Shown: positions 44,745-52,462, counted from the first letter of the stretch. The stretch is DNA of 64,000 bases from Flavobacterium sp. WV_118_3 (GCF_039778605.1 NZ_CP156060.1:2356001-2420000), one strand, 5' to 3'. Numbers and translations are program-made. Notes: generated by a model from the sequence alone, not told the origin.

Positions 44745-44939
44745 CTAAGACATAAAAGTTACCGCTGTTTTTAGCGCGGCCCATCTGTCTTTTAATGCCT
44801 TTCGTGCTTTTGGATTTTCTGCAATCTGATAAAGCCTGTCCAGGTCATCTGCCGGCAATTGGGCGATTATTGTTAATTTCTTTTCTATAGCTTTTAGGTC
44901 AACTGGATTAGTTGCCTGTGTTTGTATCGTTACTGTCAT
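44745..44939 (-). CDS. Small helical protein
   Basis: 64 residues, all helical and charged (VDLKAIEKKLTIIAQLPADD, ARKALKDRWAALKTAV), no membrane span. It overlaps the preceding gene by 32 bases and is followed by the 44156 gene with one base between. Operon position suggests a morphogenesis factor. No family recognised. Confidence 0.5.
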   Translation of the reverse strand: MTVTIQTQATNPVDLKAIEKKLTIIAQLPADDLDRLYQIAENPKARKALKDRWAALKTAVTFMS

Positions 44940-45774
44940 TGGTTTGATATTTTTCGATTAACTGATTTAATTCATCATAGAAGCCTGGTAGCGTGTTTAT
45001 CGCGTGGCAGATTCCTGTTATATACTGTAAAAAGTCCGGCGATTGCTTGGCTAGATAAGCCAGTTGCGGCGACTCGTTAAGAACAGCCTGTTGTGGATTG
45101 TATTCCGGAGCGTTTAAGCCGGATGGAGCCGCAGCGCCACCGCCGATAAACTTACCAACGATAGGGCCTAAAATTTCCCCAAGCCCCATAAGGAGTTCCT
45201 TATTACCGGTAGCTTTAGCGGTGTCGTACTCTTTTTTGAGGCGTTCTTCCTTTAGTTCTTGGTTTTCATTCTTTAACCGTTCATTTTCTTTTTTAAGGAA
45301 TTCGTTTTCGGTTTCAAGGCGAGTTTTGTCGTTGGCTGCTACATGCAGTCCAACATACTCAGGAAAACCAAGTCCAAACGGACCGTTTAAAGCTGGCTGT
45401 ACTGCTGGCATAGGCATCTGAATTACATTTTGTTGCAAAGGTTCAGGCGTTTGTTGCAAAGGCTTTGCAGCTGGTTGCAATTCCCTTTGATAGTCATTGC
45501 TGTCGCTGATTTTAAAAATAATCGGATGCTCTTTAAAAACGAACGTCGATCCGTTTTTACGCTTTGGATACACTGTGATTCGATTGATACCTTTTGAAAT
45601 CAGGTATTTGAAAAAGCTTTCAACACTTCCAAAGTCTGAAATCATTTTTTGTCCTGTTAGATTGTTTCCCAACTCTTCATTAGTATTCGTATCAACCACC
45701 TTTACGGCGTAATACTGGTCTGTTTCGAGTTTGTGGATTATATCTAACATTTGCTGTTCTTTTTGTTGTCGCAT
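44908..45774 (-). CDS. Coiled-coil protein with SGLNAP motif
   Basis: 288 residues: an alpha/beta N-terminal domain (10-95, YAVKVVDTNTNEELGNNLTG), a Gln/Pro-rich linker (100-130) holding ALNGP, a strong coiled coil (150-186, ENEFLKKENERLKNENQELK), a hydrophobic Gly-rich patch (195-213, LLMGLGEILGPIVGKFIGGG), SGLNAP (218-223), and a helical tail. The membrane-active patch and coil recall scaffold or penton-associated proteins, but nothing decides. Confidence 0.5.
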   Translation of the reverse strand: MRQQKEQQMLDIIHKLETDQYYAVKVVDTNTNEELGNNLTGQKMISDFGSVESFFKYLISKGINRITVYPKRKNGSTFVFKEHPIIFKISDSNDYQRELQPAAKPLQQTPEPLQQNVIQMPMPAVQPALNGPFGLGFPEYVGLHVAANDKTRLETENEFLKKENERLKNENQELKEERLKKEYDTAKATGNKELLMGLGEILGPIVGKFIGGGAAAPSGLNAPEYNPQQAVLNESPQLAYLAKQSPDFLQYITGICHAINTLPGFYDELNQLIEKYQTNDSNDTNTGN

Positions 45775-45780
45775 TTTTAA

Positions 45781-46047
45781 TTAACAGTTTATGATTGCTC
45801 GGTAATCGATGTACACCAAACCACCTTTATCACCATCGAATTCAATAGTAAAATCAAGGTCAGTCTGACTTCCGTCCCCATCTATTTTAAAACAGGCCGG
45901 ATTTACCCCAACCATTGCCGGTAAGGTTCTTCCGAAAACATCAACATCAGAATCTCCGCAGTTGGAAATTGTAATACTGGTAACACCTTTAAGAACGAAT
46001 CTTTCGTTTCGGGTTACCCGACGATAATTGTAGCCTGTTTTGTCCAT
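45781..46047 (-). CDS. Small beta-rich protein, candidate minor capsid protein
   Basis: 88 residues, soluble, mostly beta: FVLKGVTSITISNCGDSDVD, TDLDFTIEFDGDKGGLVYID. It ends in YRAIINC. It stands 3 bases after the 46051 gene in the run of soluble beta proteins that starts with the 46485 gene, which makes a capsid or vertex role plausible. No sequence family is recognised. Confidence 0.5.
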   Translation of the reverse strand: MDKTGYNYRRVTRNERFVLKGVTSITISNCGDSDVDVFGRTLPAMVGVNPACFKIDGDGSQTDLDFTIEFDGDKGGLVYIDYRAIINC

Positions 46048-46050
46048 AGA

Positions 46051-46401
46051 TTAATAACACTCGTTTTGTTTGTAGATAAAAATTACCTGTCCAATAAAAT
46101 CGGTTGTAAGGGCTTCCGCCAGTTTGATTTCAAGGGTATAGGTTTTTCCCATTGGGTTCATTGGGATTGGCTTCATCCCTTGCTCGTAAGGCGCATTTCT
46201 CGATCTGTAATTGTCAATGTGCTGCATTTTGCTCATTTCGATAGAAGCATCGTCCTTAATTGATGCTTGGATATAATTACTGTTTGTATCGTTGTGGTAA
46301 ATTACAACCCCTAGCAAATTTCCAGCAGGTAATACCTGTTTGAAAGCATCGAAGGTTTGACCTGCCGGAACCTTAAATGATAGTACTTCTTCTTTAGTCA
46401 T
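46051..46401 (-). CDS. Soluble beta-rich protein, candidate capsid protein
   Basis: 116 residues without a membrane span: FKVPAGQTFDAFKQVLPAGN, LGVVIYHNDTNSNYIQASIK, KTYTLEIKLAEALTTDFIGQ, VIFIYKQNECY. The alternating pattern fits a single jelly-roll or similar sandwich. It follows the 46485 gene after an attenuator-like hairpin. Viruses with two single-jelly-roll capsid proteins (P23-77 type) have a comparable pair, but this is only an analogy. Confidence 0.5.
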   Translation of the reverse strand: MTKEEVLSFKVPAGQTFDAFKQVLPAGNLLGVVIYHNDTNSNYIQASIKDDASIEMSKMQHIDNYRSRNAPYEQGMKPIPMNPMGKTYTLEIKLAEALTTDFIGQVIFIYKQNECY

Positions 46402-46423
46402 AGCTTAAGTTTTTTTTTGTTTT

Positions 46424-46448
46424 AAAAGCCCCGGTAACCAGGGCTTTT
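46424..46448 (-). terminator. Attenuator-like hairpin after the 46485 gene
   Basis: AAAAGCCC / GGGCTTTT stem in the 83-base gap after the putative major capsid gene. The T-run on the minus strand is short, so partial termination is likely, raising the relative level of the upstream gene. Confidence 0.5.
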
Positions 46449-46484
46449 ACATTAACCAATAATTCAATTAATACGAAAACAATA

Positions 46485-47042
46485 CTAAGCTGTGAATACT
46501 TCGAAAATTCTGAATTCTAATCTCGTTAAAGCTGAAGTTACTGAACTCGGAACACCTTGTCCTTTAACAAAATTCAACGTCATTCTGTATTCTAATTCCG
46601 GTTCAATACACGGAGCGGTAGCAAGGACTCTGAAATCATCATCGTTACTAGATGAATTACCAGAGTTTTGAACATCCGTTAAAGGCATATCGTCGATTAA
46701 AACCCCTCTTTGAACAAGGCTTAAATCACAATTTTTAAGACGTGGGTGTAATTCATCTCTCCATTTAGCGTCTGCAAATTCTGTTGCTGTATTTTCGCCC
46801 AAAGCACGGAAACTATCAATGATGACATACTTTCCTTTGTTCAGCACATTACCGTCAAGATTTGTAATCCCTCTTTCTTTTTTAGTAGTTGAATCTACAA
46901 GTTCGTAAGAACCTCCTAACCCTTTCGCATCAAAATTTACGTAAACAGTTTTGTCTACAAATCTTGCTGTACGTACATCAATTCCTTTTGATTGAGCGAT
47001 CGCAATCGCGCGGTTTAAAGCCGCCTGTCTATCTTGTCCCAT
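46485..47042 (-). CDS. Candidate major capsid protein
   Basis: 185 residues, soluble and beta-rich after a short N-terminal helix (RQAALNRAIAIAQSKGIDV): TARFVDKTVYVNFDAKGLGG, KGKYVIIDSFRALGEN, IEPELEYRMTLNFVKGQGVP, LTRLEFRIFEVFTA. Codon use looks favourable and the gene is isolated by small gaps and followed by an attenuator, as for a highly expressed structural gene. No recognised family. Chosen as capsid candidate on fold pattern, size and genome position only. Confidence 0.5.
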   Translation of the reverse strand: MGQDRQAALNRAIAIAQSKGIDVRTARFVDKTVYVNFDAKGLGGSYELVDSTTKKERGITNLDGNVLNKGKYVIIDSFRALGENTATEFADAKWRDELHPRLKNCDLSLVQRGVLIDDMPLTDVQNSGNSSSNDDDFRVLATAPCIEPELEYRMTLNFVKGQGVPSSVTSALTRLEFRIFEVFTA

Positions 47043-47082
47043 TTGAGATATTTTTTAAATTTTTATTTAGTTGATATTTGAT

Positions 47083-47652
47083 TTAAGATGCAATAGCCGT
47101 TTGCCATGCGTTTTCGTTCACTTGCAATAATGGATTACCACTGTTTCTTCCTAGCATAGCATCGCGGTAGGCGATTCTTTCACTCATTGTCATTCCTTCC
47201 ATCGGGTCAATGATAGGCTGTGCAAGTGAAGGGTAGTAGCGATTTTCAACGGCTCCACCACTGTTGCAAGGACAACCAAGGCCTAAGCCAGCGCGTAAAG
47301 CCTTTCCTGCTGTATTATTCGGAAGCGCGTTTGCCTCTGATTTTAATAGGTCGGCAGCTAAGTCAAGACCGTTTACAATTGCATTTCCGAGCGCGGCTGA
47401 TTTTATAGCTGTTGAAACAGTGTCAGTACCTTTGACAGCTGCAAAACCAGCAATACCAAACGCGACCATTACACCGCGAGTAATGTTTAATCTTTTTCTA
47501 GCATTTGCCAGGAAGGTTTCAGTGACCTGACCTCCATTTGGTGAGCCAATGGAATCCGCAAGCATACGACCAGCAAAAGCACCACCGACACCCGCTCCTC
47601 CCGCAACCAAAGCCATACCAGCATTTTGTTTTAGGTTTTTTACTAAACTCAT
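47083..47652 (-). CDS. Gly/Ala-rich membrane-associated protein
   Basis: 189 residues with two hydrophobic, Gly/Ala-rich segments (about 12-30, GMALVAGGAGVGGAFAGRML; about 58-74, RGVMVAFGIAGFAAV) and a third amphipathic stretch (AALGNAIVNGLDLAADLL). A CPC motif lies near residue 128 (LGLGCPCNSGG). The C-terminal part (MEGMTMSERIAYRDAML) is polar. It directly precedes the capsid candidate and may be a virion membrane or scaffold protein. Confidence 0.55.
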   Translation of the reverse strand: MSLVKNLKQNAGMALVAGGAGVGGAFAGRMLADSIGSPNGGQVTETFLANARKRLNITRGVMVAFGIAGFAAVKGTDTVSTAIKSAALGNAIVNGLDLAADLLKSEANALPNNTAGKALRAGLGLGCPCNSGGAVENRYYPSLAQPIIDPMEGMTMSERIAYRDAMLGRNSGNPLLQVNENAWQTAIAS

Positions 47653-47683
47653 TTTATATTCAGATTTAAAAGTTGTTTTTTTT

Positions 47684-48553
47684 TTATTTTTTGTTGCTCT
47701 TTTTGTTTTTTGGTTTTTCGTCCGTTACGATAACTTTATACAGTACGTATCCAGCTGCCACAAGTCCCAATCCTTTTAACAGAACATTGCTTTTTTTACC
47801 ACCCGTTGCAACATTTGTTGGGTTTGTTGCAACGGGGTTTGAAGGATCAACCTTAATTGGTTCCGATGTTGCGACATCTTTAACAGGTGATTCGGGATTG
47901 AAATAAATTCCTGTATTTGGAATGTTCGGAACAATAAGTTCCGGACTTGATGTTGTGGTTTTTACACTCGTTGTTATTTGTGGTACAACAACGCTAACCA
48001 CCGGTGAACCGGATGTAATTCCACCTGTATCAATTGAACTCATGAATACGTTTTTATTTGAAACCGAAATTGCAAATGGCAAGTCCGTCGTTAAAAACTC
48101 AACCTTTAACCTGATTTGCTTGGTTAACTCATCGACAAACTGTTTCCGGGCTGCGATTTGGTTTGTTGAATAACCAGCAACCGGAGCGGAAAAGTGTGCT
48201 TGAATCGCCCCCAGCTGCCTATACATATCGTTTATCGAATCGATTTTTTGTTGATTCGTGTACTGATCGTTATACCTTGCAAACTGTTCCAGTTTTGGTT
48301 TTAGTTGCGCCGTGAAATTGTTAATCCATTGATCTAATTGCTGTTCTTCGAGAGGTGTTAAATCAATATTGGCTACCGATGTTTTAAGACCTGTAAAACC
48401 CATAGCTTCTGCACCATCTGCGGCAAAATCTAATCCCATAGCTACTTGTCCGAAAAAATCTCTTAATATCGGGGTATCCCTTATAAAACTAGATGCTCTT
48501 CTAAACTGCCGAGCCAACCAACCTCCTTTACCAAAAAACTTACTTTGCTCCAT
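47684..48553 (-). CDS. Virion protein candidate with C-terminal membrane anchor
   Basis: 289 residues: helical N-terminal half (1-150, WLARQFRRASSFIRDTPILR, EEQQLDQWINNFTAQLKPKL), a Thr/Ser/Pro-rich stretch (190-260) and a C-terminal span (about 262-277, LLKGLGLVAAGYVLYKVIV) followed by a basic tail (KPKNKKSNKK). The long low-complexity stalk before a tail anchor suggests an externally projecting membrane protein. It overlaps the transglutaminase-like gene by 14 bases. Confidence 0.55.
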   Translation of the reverse strand: MEQSKFFGKGGWLARQFRRASSFIRDTPILRDFFGQVAMGLDFAADGAEAMGFTGLKTSVANIDLTPLEEQQLDQWINNFTAQLKPKLEQFARYNDQYTNQQKIDSINDMYRQLGAIQAHFSAPVAGYSTNQIAARKQFVDELTKQIRLKVEFLTTDLPFAISVSNKNVFMSSIDTGGITSGSPVVSVVVPQITTSVKTTTSSPELIVPNIPNTGIYFNPESPVKDVATSEPIKVDPSNPVATNPTNVATGGKKSNVLLKGLGLVAAGYVLYKVIVTDEKPKNKKSNKK

Positions 48554-49991
48554 TTTTCTTCATTTGTTTAGAAATCAAGATCGCTCCGCCGATTACGACT
48601 CCACCAATTGCAGTCCATCCAAGCAAACCAATACCTTTGTTATCGTCATTGTTTGGCGTGCCGGTTCCGGGTGTTTGCGCGCCACCTGCTGCCGGGTCTT
48701 GCGTGTAATTACCGCCCGGAGTTGAACTGTTGCCGGTTGGTGGCGCCGTTGTTCCAAAGGTTGCAGCAACGTTTTGCAACTGTTGCAAAAACGTTGGTGC
48801 CGGCGGCGGCGCTGTCCCGTTATTAATTGATGCTATCAAATCCGGAGTGATTTCAAATTTTGGAACAATTGAAATTCCGGGTTTTACCATGTAGGTATAC
48901 ACATCAACGGTATGACAACCATCAGGACCGATATCCGAAAAGAACATAGCGGCGTACTCATCCGGGTAAACGTCGTAGGCACATGCGGTTACTTTAGCGG
49001 TTCCTGATAAGGTTTTGATAAAGTACTTTTCGATATAGGCCGCCAGTAACGTGTTTACCTTGTTGTTAAAATCCGTGTGTACTTGCTGTGTAATGCGGAT
49101 ACTATCATCGGTACATACATTCCAATTGTTGCCCATGAAAATGTTTTGCAACTTATTCCAACAAGCGTGCGGCCATGCCATAGCATATGCAACCGCCTGG
49201 GACAACTTCGCCATGTCTTTTGTTGCAACGGCGATATTTACATCGTTGTAAATTTTCTCGTATTTCTTTACGATTCCGGGAACTTTTGCCTGAACGTCGC
49301 TTGCGTTGTAGGCTGAACCGCCCCAGCAAGACATTCCGGAGAATACATTTCCGAAATTGAAACTTTTAATATCTCCTAGAGAGATTCCGAGGCCTCCGGG
49401 ACCCGGGCGTGCGACGCCATTTAAACCTGTGTGTGGAAAATCCATAAATAAATCTTTAGGTTCTGTGAATAATGGTTCTTTATTTTCTATTGTTGTCGCA
49501 TCAAGTGTATAATACCCACTTGTTAATTTGCCTGTTTTTTGATCCACAGGAACAATCAGGTATACATGTGTGTAATCATTAGGGTATTTGCTTGCAGGTT
49601 GCTTGATTCGTCTGATATAGTGCTTGATTCCGAGGTTAAGCAAGATCGATGAGCAAACAATTGAAAAGCTTTTGCAATCCATACCCTTTGTGCGGGAGAA
49701 CCATGCACAGGCCGGTGATTTCAATAACTGTTCTGTACTATCTCTCTTGTATTGAAAGTGACTGTAAGCCCAGTAATGAACCGTTGCAACGGTTTGTTGC
49801 AATGTTGGTTGCAAAAGAAGAGGAGCGACTTTTTCCATTTGCCTGAAATGTTTTTTTATCCAGGCAGCCATTTGGTCAACGCTATAGGCAGTAGTACCGG
49901 TACCGAGATCAGTTGCTTCGCAAAATCTCAACGGTATTAAATGATCGTATTGACTCCCGTTCTGTAATGGCCTGTACAAGTTATCGCTCAC
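48540..49991 (-). CDS. Transglutaminase-like (cysteine peptidase fold) protein with C-terminal membrane anchor
   Basis: 483 residues from a GTG start with the purine stretch AAAGAGG upstream. A transglutaminase-like core (about 60-180) has Cys106 in KGMDCKSFSIV, His142 in YTHVYLIVP and Asp164 in YYTLDATT: the complete catalytic triad. Then TGLNGV (188-193), a middle region with many Cys and aromatic residues, a Pro/Gly/Thr-rich linker (420-450) and a C-terminal span (about 457-475, LLGWTAIGGVVIGGAILI). First gene of the morphogenesis operon. It might cut or cross-link virion proteins. Confidence 0.7.
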   Translation of the reverse strand: MSDNLYRPLQNGSQYDHLIPLRFCEATDLGTGTTAYSVDQMAAWIKKHFRQMEKVAPLLLQPTLQQTVATVHYWAYSHFQYKRDSTEQLLKSPACAWFSRTKGMDCKSFSIVCSSILLNLGIKHYIRRIKQPASKYPNDYTHVYLIVPVDQKTGKLTSGYYTLDATTIENKEPLFTEPKDLFMDFPHTGLNGVARPGPGGLGISLGDIKSFNFGNVFSGMSCWGGSAYNASDVQAKVPGIVKKYEKIYNDVNIAVATKDMAKLSQAVAYAMAWPHACWNKLQNIFMGNNWNVCTDDSIRITQQVHTDFNNKVNTLLAAYIEKYFIKTLSGTAKVTACAYDVYPDEYAAMFFSDIGPDGCHTVDVYTYMVKPGISIVPKFEITPDLIASINNGTAPPPAPTFLQQLQNVAATFGTTAPPTGNSSTPGGNYTQDPAAGGAQTPGTGTPNNDDNKGIGLLGWTAIGGVVIGGAILISKQMKKNGAK

Positions 49992-50019
49992 CTCTTTTTT
50001 ATCCTTAATGATTACATTG

Positions 50020-50027
50020 CAAAGTTG
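50020..50027 (-). promoter_or_regulatory. Putative -7 element of the morphogenesis operon
   Basis: CAACTTTG on the minus strand, one mismatch from TAnnTTTG, 29 bases before the GTG at 49991. No TTG lies at the expected upstream distance, which suggests dependence on an activator binding the adjacent repeats. Confidence 0.45.
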
Positions 50028-50047
50028 GGATAAGCCGGATTAAGCGT

Positions 50048-50107
50048 GTCACGATACGTCAGGTTACGTCACGATAGGTCACGTTATGTCAGGTTACGTC
50101 AGGTTAG
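50048..50107. repeat. Six tandem 10-bp repeats, consensus GTCASGWTAN
   Basis: Units GTCACGATAC, GTCAGGTTAC, GTCACGATAG, GTCACGTTAT, GTCAGGTTAC, GTCAGGTTAG without gaps, bounded on both sides by AGCGTG (50043-50048 and 50108-50113). The 10-base period places all copies on one face of the helix. Position, 21-80 bases upstream of the operon's -7 element, suits activator binding. Replication iterons are the alternative. Confidence 0.9.
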
Positions 50108-50152
50108 AGCGTGTTTTTGTAACTTTACATCAACGGATTGTTATAAAAAAGA

Positions 50153-50188
50153 AAAGGTCAATTGCAACAATTGTTGCAATTGACCTTT
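50153..50188. repeat. Perfect 36-bp palindrome
   Basis: Half-site AAAGGTCAATTGCAACAA followed by its exact reverse complement, with no spacer. On the minus strand a T-rich tract follows, so it may act as a terminator, as an operator, or as a cruciform. It contains two TTGCAA words. Confidence 0.85.
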
Positions 50189-50195
50189 GTGGTAT

Positions 50196-50220
50196 AAAAA
50201 AAGCGGCTAATTTGCCGCTT
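50196..50220 (-). terminator. Terminator of the 50268-51567 gene pair
   Basis: AAGCGGC / GCCGCTT stem followed on the minus strand by seven T. It isolates the cargo pair from the morphogenesis operon. Confidence 0.85.
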
Positions 50221-50267
50221 GTTGTTATTTGATAGAGAAGGGTTGTTCTAAATTCATTGCTTTGTTT

Positions 50268-50729
50268 TTATTCGTTTTTACCGATTTCATCCATTATATC
50301 AGTTAATACAAAAATAGACTTACCGGTGTCCCACAAAACCTGGACTGAATTTATAAAAACCGCTATTAGTAAGTTATTTAAACCAAACTTGATATATTCA
50401 CAATATGTAAGCGTATTAAAAATATCACTGTTTATCAATAACAATATAATGACTCCGACAATAATTAATATAATTTGTTCCTTTAATGAGAGTAGAAGTT
50501 GTTTTGTAATAGGTTTAATATCTAAGCTCTTATATTTATCTTTAATCTCTTGTAATTTTGAAACAACCAGCCCGCAGGTAGCTGTATTTATAGCCATAAG
50601 ACCTAATTGAACGGTTGTTAAATTGCCTTTTAAATATTCCAATAAAAAATCCGTCCCAATGAAATGAGATAAAATATTTATAGCTAATGCTATTATCAAA
50701 AAAAGCGATATGTCTTTTATGTAGCTCAA
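50268..50729 (-). CDS. Multi-span membrane protein, second gene of a cargo pair
   Basis: 153 residues with about four hydrophobic segments (8-26, 40-58, 86-102, 118-136) and a charged loop between the second and third (LQEIKDKYKSLDIKPITK). It starts one base after the stop of the soluble 50731 gene, so they form a tight unit with its own terminator. A soluble partner plus membrane effector is a frequent layout of abortive-infection or exclusion systems. No family recognised. Confidence 0.55.
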   Translation of the reverse strand: MSYIKDISLFLIIALAINILSHFIGTDFLLEYLKGNLTTVQLGLMAINTATCGLVVSKLQEIKDKYKSLDIKPITKQLLLSLKEQIILIIVGVIILLLINSDIFNTLTYCEYIKFGLNNLLIAVFINSVQVLWDTGKSIFVLTDIMDEIGKNE

Positions 50730-50730
50730 A

Positions 50731-51567
50731 TTATTCTGTTATATCTTTCCACATCTTGATAACCTGATCGGGAGATCCTTTTATTTGTATTTCATTAATT
50801 TTTTTAGTTTCTGACATTTTATCAGTTTTAATTTTCGATTTCATACCAATTATATTCAATGATATATTGCCTCCGCCCTCACTTGAATAACTAACTAATC
50901 CATCAATCAATTTATTGTCTTTGTTTATGTGTTCCAAAACCCCCTCCTTTGGAGCATCAAGTTTTAAATGTGTTTTATGACTATTTGTACTTTCAATTAA
51001 TGGCTTCAAAGTATCTTTTATTGTATAAGAGATTTTAGATAAATTCGGTTTAATTATTTCAAAGTCTATTGATTTGATTCGTCCATCGTATTTTCTGGCA
51101 TAATTCCAAAAAGTGTTTGACTCAAAAAGCTGCTCGAATTCTATAACTAACTTGTATGGCGATAAATATTTATTCAAAAGCTTGAGTAAAACATTTTTAG
51201 AGGCATTAGGAGTGGAAAAAGCATCAGTATTTCTACTTATAGCTATTTTTTGGATATTCGGATCAGTATTAAAAATTATATATATGTACGGTTCTGTATT
51301 CTCTTCAATCTCAGAGAAATTCCTATAAATCTTGGTTGTTTTAGGGTTAGCTAGCCTAAAAAGATAGCTCTTATCTTCAGTGCTATAAAGTTCAATTGGA
51401 AAATCTTCTTGCTTATTTTGTAAGTCTTGAATGATTTCGTCAAAAAAAGCATTCTTTTTACTTACTAATTCTTCATATGTTATTTCCTCACTAAATAATG
51501 ATATCTGATTCGTTGATATTGGTAACAAATGAAACCTATAGATTTCAAACACAATTTGCTTTTCCAT
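50731..51567 (-). CDS. Soluble protein, first gene of a cargo pair
   Basis: 278 residues, no membrane span: EIYRFHLLPISTNQISLF near the start, PYIYIIFNTDPNIQKIAISR, LLKLLNKYLSPYKLVIEFEQ, DGRIKSIDFEIIKPN, then a polar C-terminal region rich in Lys/Ser ending in a helix (IKGSPDQVIKMWKDI). AT-rich relative to the morphogenesis operon. It resembles uncharacterised accessory proteins of Bacteroidota genomic islands that are annotated only as hypothetical. Possibly a sensor for the membrane partner. Confidence 0.5.
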   Translation of the reverse strand: MEKQIVFEIYRFHLLPISTNQISLFSEEITYEELVSKKNAFFDEIIQDLQNKQEDFPIELYSTEDKSYLFRLANPKTTKIYRNFSEIEENTEPYIYIIFNTDPNIQKIAISRNTDAFSTPNASKNVLLKLLNKYLSPYKLVIEFEQLFESNTFWNYARKYDGRIKSIDFEIIKPNLSKISYTIKDTLKPLIESTNSHKTHLKLDAPKEGVLEHINKDNKLIDGLVSYSSEGGGNISLNIIGMKSKIKTDKMSETKKINEIQIKGSPDQVIKMWKDITE

Positions 51568-51603
51568 TTTTTGGATTATAATTTTTATAAATATACAAAG
51601 TTA

Positions 51604-51690
51604 AACACGTATTTTTTCCAAAAGTAGTATTAACTATTAAGTGAAAAAATACGTGTTCTCACTTGTTTTTTTACGTATAAATACTGATTT
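51604..51690. promoter_or_regulatory. Divergent control region with inverted GAAAAAATACGTGTT boxes
   Basis: The 15-base box occurs inverted at 51604-51618 and direct at 51643-51657, between divergent genes 50731-51567 (minus) and 51743 (plus). A further ACGTATAAATACTG lies at 51673-51686. The same box precedes the 36969 gene. Confidence 0.55.
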
Positions 51691-51742
51691 CAACTTTGCA
51701 AAGGTTTGTTGAAATTGCGAGTGAAATTTAAAAAATAAGAAC

Positions 51743-52240
51743 ATGTTTAAATTTGAAGATTTTACTAGCTTGGAGTACAAATACAAAGCAATCATCATAG
51801 CAACACTTTTGTTAACTCCACTTTTTTTTGTCAGCGCTTATTTTTTTTGGCCAAGTATGATAAAACCTATTGGAGACAATATGTTTAGCGATATTGATTT
51901 TTATATAGTTTTAATTTTATGTATTGTAGTTTCTGCACTTTGGTACATAATGAATGTTTACAGAACAAATTATTTAATGTTAACTAGCGCATTAATGAAG
52001 GCACCAAATGATATGAAAGAAACCGATTATATAAAATACGAACGTCCTGATCCTAAAACGATATTCAAAAGAAGTGCGGTTGATTCCATTTTTTTTCTAT
52101 TAGTATTTATGATTATTAATTGCTTTATTAGGGTGCATATCTTTTATTTTATCTTTATAATTTTTGCTTTTATAGGCTTTCTTAGGTTTTTAGCCTACAT
52201 CGATTACCTGAAATACAAAAGGAAAATAAGCAGAAGATAA
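51743..52240 (+). CDS. Four-span membrane protein (possible cargo)
   Basis: 165 residues with four predicted spans (about 16-36, 50-68, 112-130, 132-152) and a cytoplasmic loop (MKAPNDMKETDYIKYERPDP). Plus strand, against the element's main direction, AT-rich, with its own putative control box. Its 3' end overlaps the convergent 52204-52437 frame by 37 bases. Function unknown, with a cargo or exclusion role inferred from layout only. Confidence 0.6.
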   Translation: MFKFEDFTSLEYKYKAIIIATLLLTPLFFVSAYFFWPSMIKPIGDNMFSDIDFYIVLILCIVVSALWYIMNVYRTNYLMLTSALMKAPNDMKETDYIKYERPDPKTIFKRSAVDSIFFLLVFMIINCFIRVHIFYFIFIIFAFIGFLRFLAYIDYLKYKRKISRR

Positions 52241-52437
52241 AGTGCGAGCACCACAAAAAAAGAATCTCTGAGAACCGGCCAGAAGTCTCTTTTACAACCA
52301 CAAAAACGATGTTTAAAATAATGCAGAGTCAATAAACCTTGAAGTAAAAGCATTACAGTACAGAATATGATAATATCAGCGTTTTCAGGATTTTGTTCAA
52401 AATGAGAATTACTCGGCAAAGAAAGTGTAAGTAGCAT
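52204..52437 (-). CDS. Small two-span membrane protein
   Basis: 77 residues: spans at about 22-40 (IIIFCTVMLLLQGLLTLHYF) and 57-75 (FFVVLALYLLLIFLLYF) with FCGCKRDFW between them. Convergent overlap with the 51743 gene. The paired hydrophobic segments with a basic loop look like a genuine small membrane protein, but its reality is not certain. Confidence 0.45.
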   Translation of the reverse strand: MLLTLSLPSNSHFEQNPENADIIIFCTVMLLLQGLLTLHYFKHRFCGCKRDFWPVLRDSFFVVLALYLLLIFLLYFR

Positions 52438-52462
52438 ATTTTATGATTTTATTGATTAATAA

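Noticed and set aside
50048-50107. Tandem repeats as a CRISPR array
   Set aside because: Units are only 10 bp and directly adjacent, with no spacers. No cas genes are nearby.
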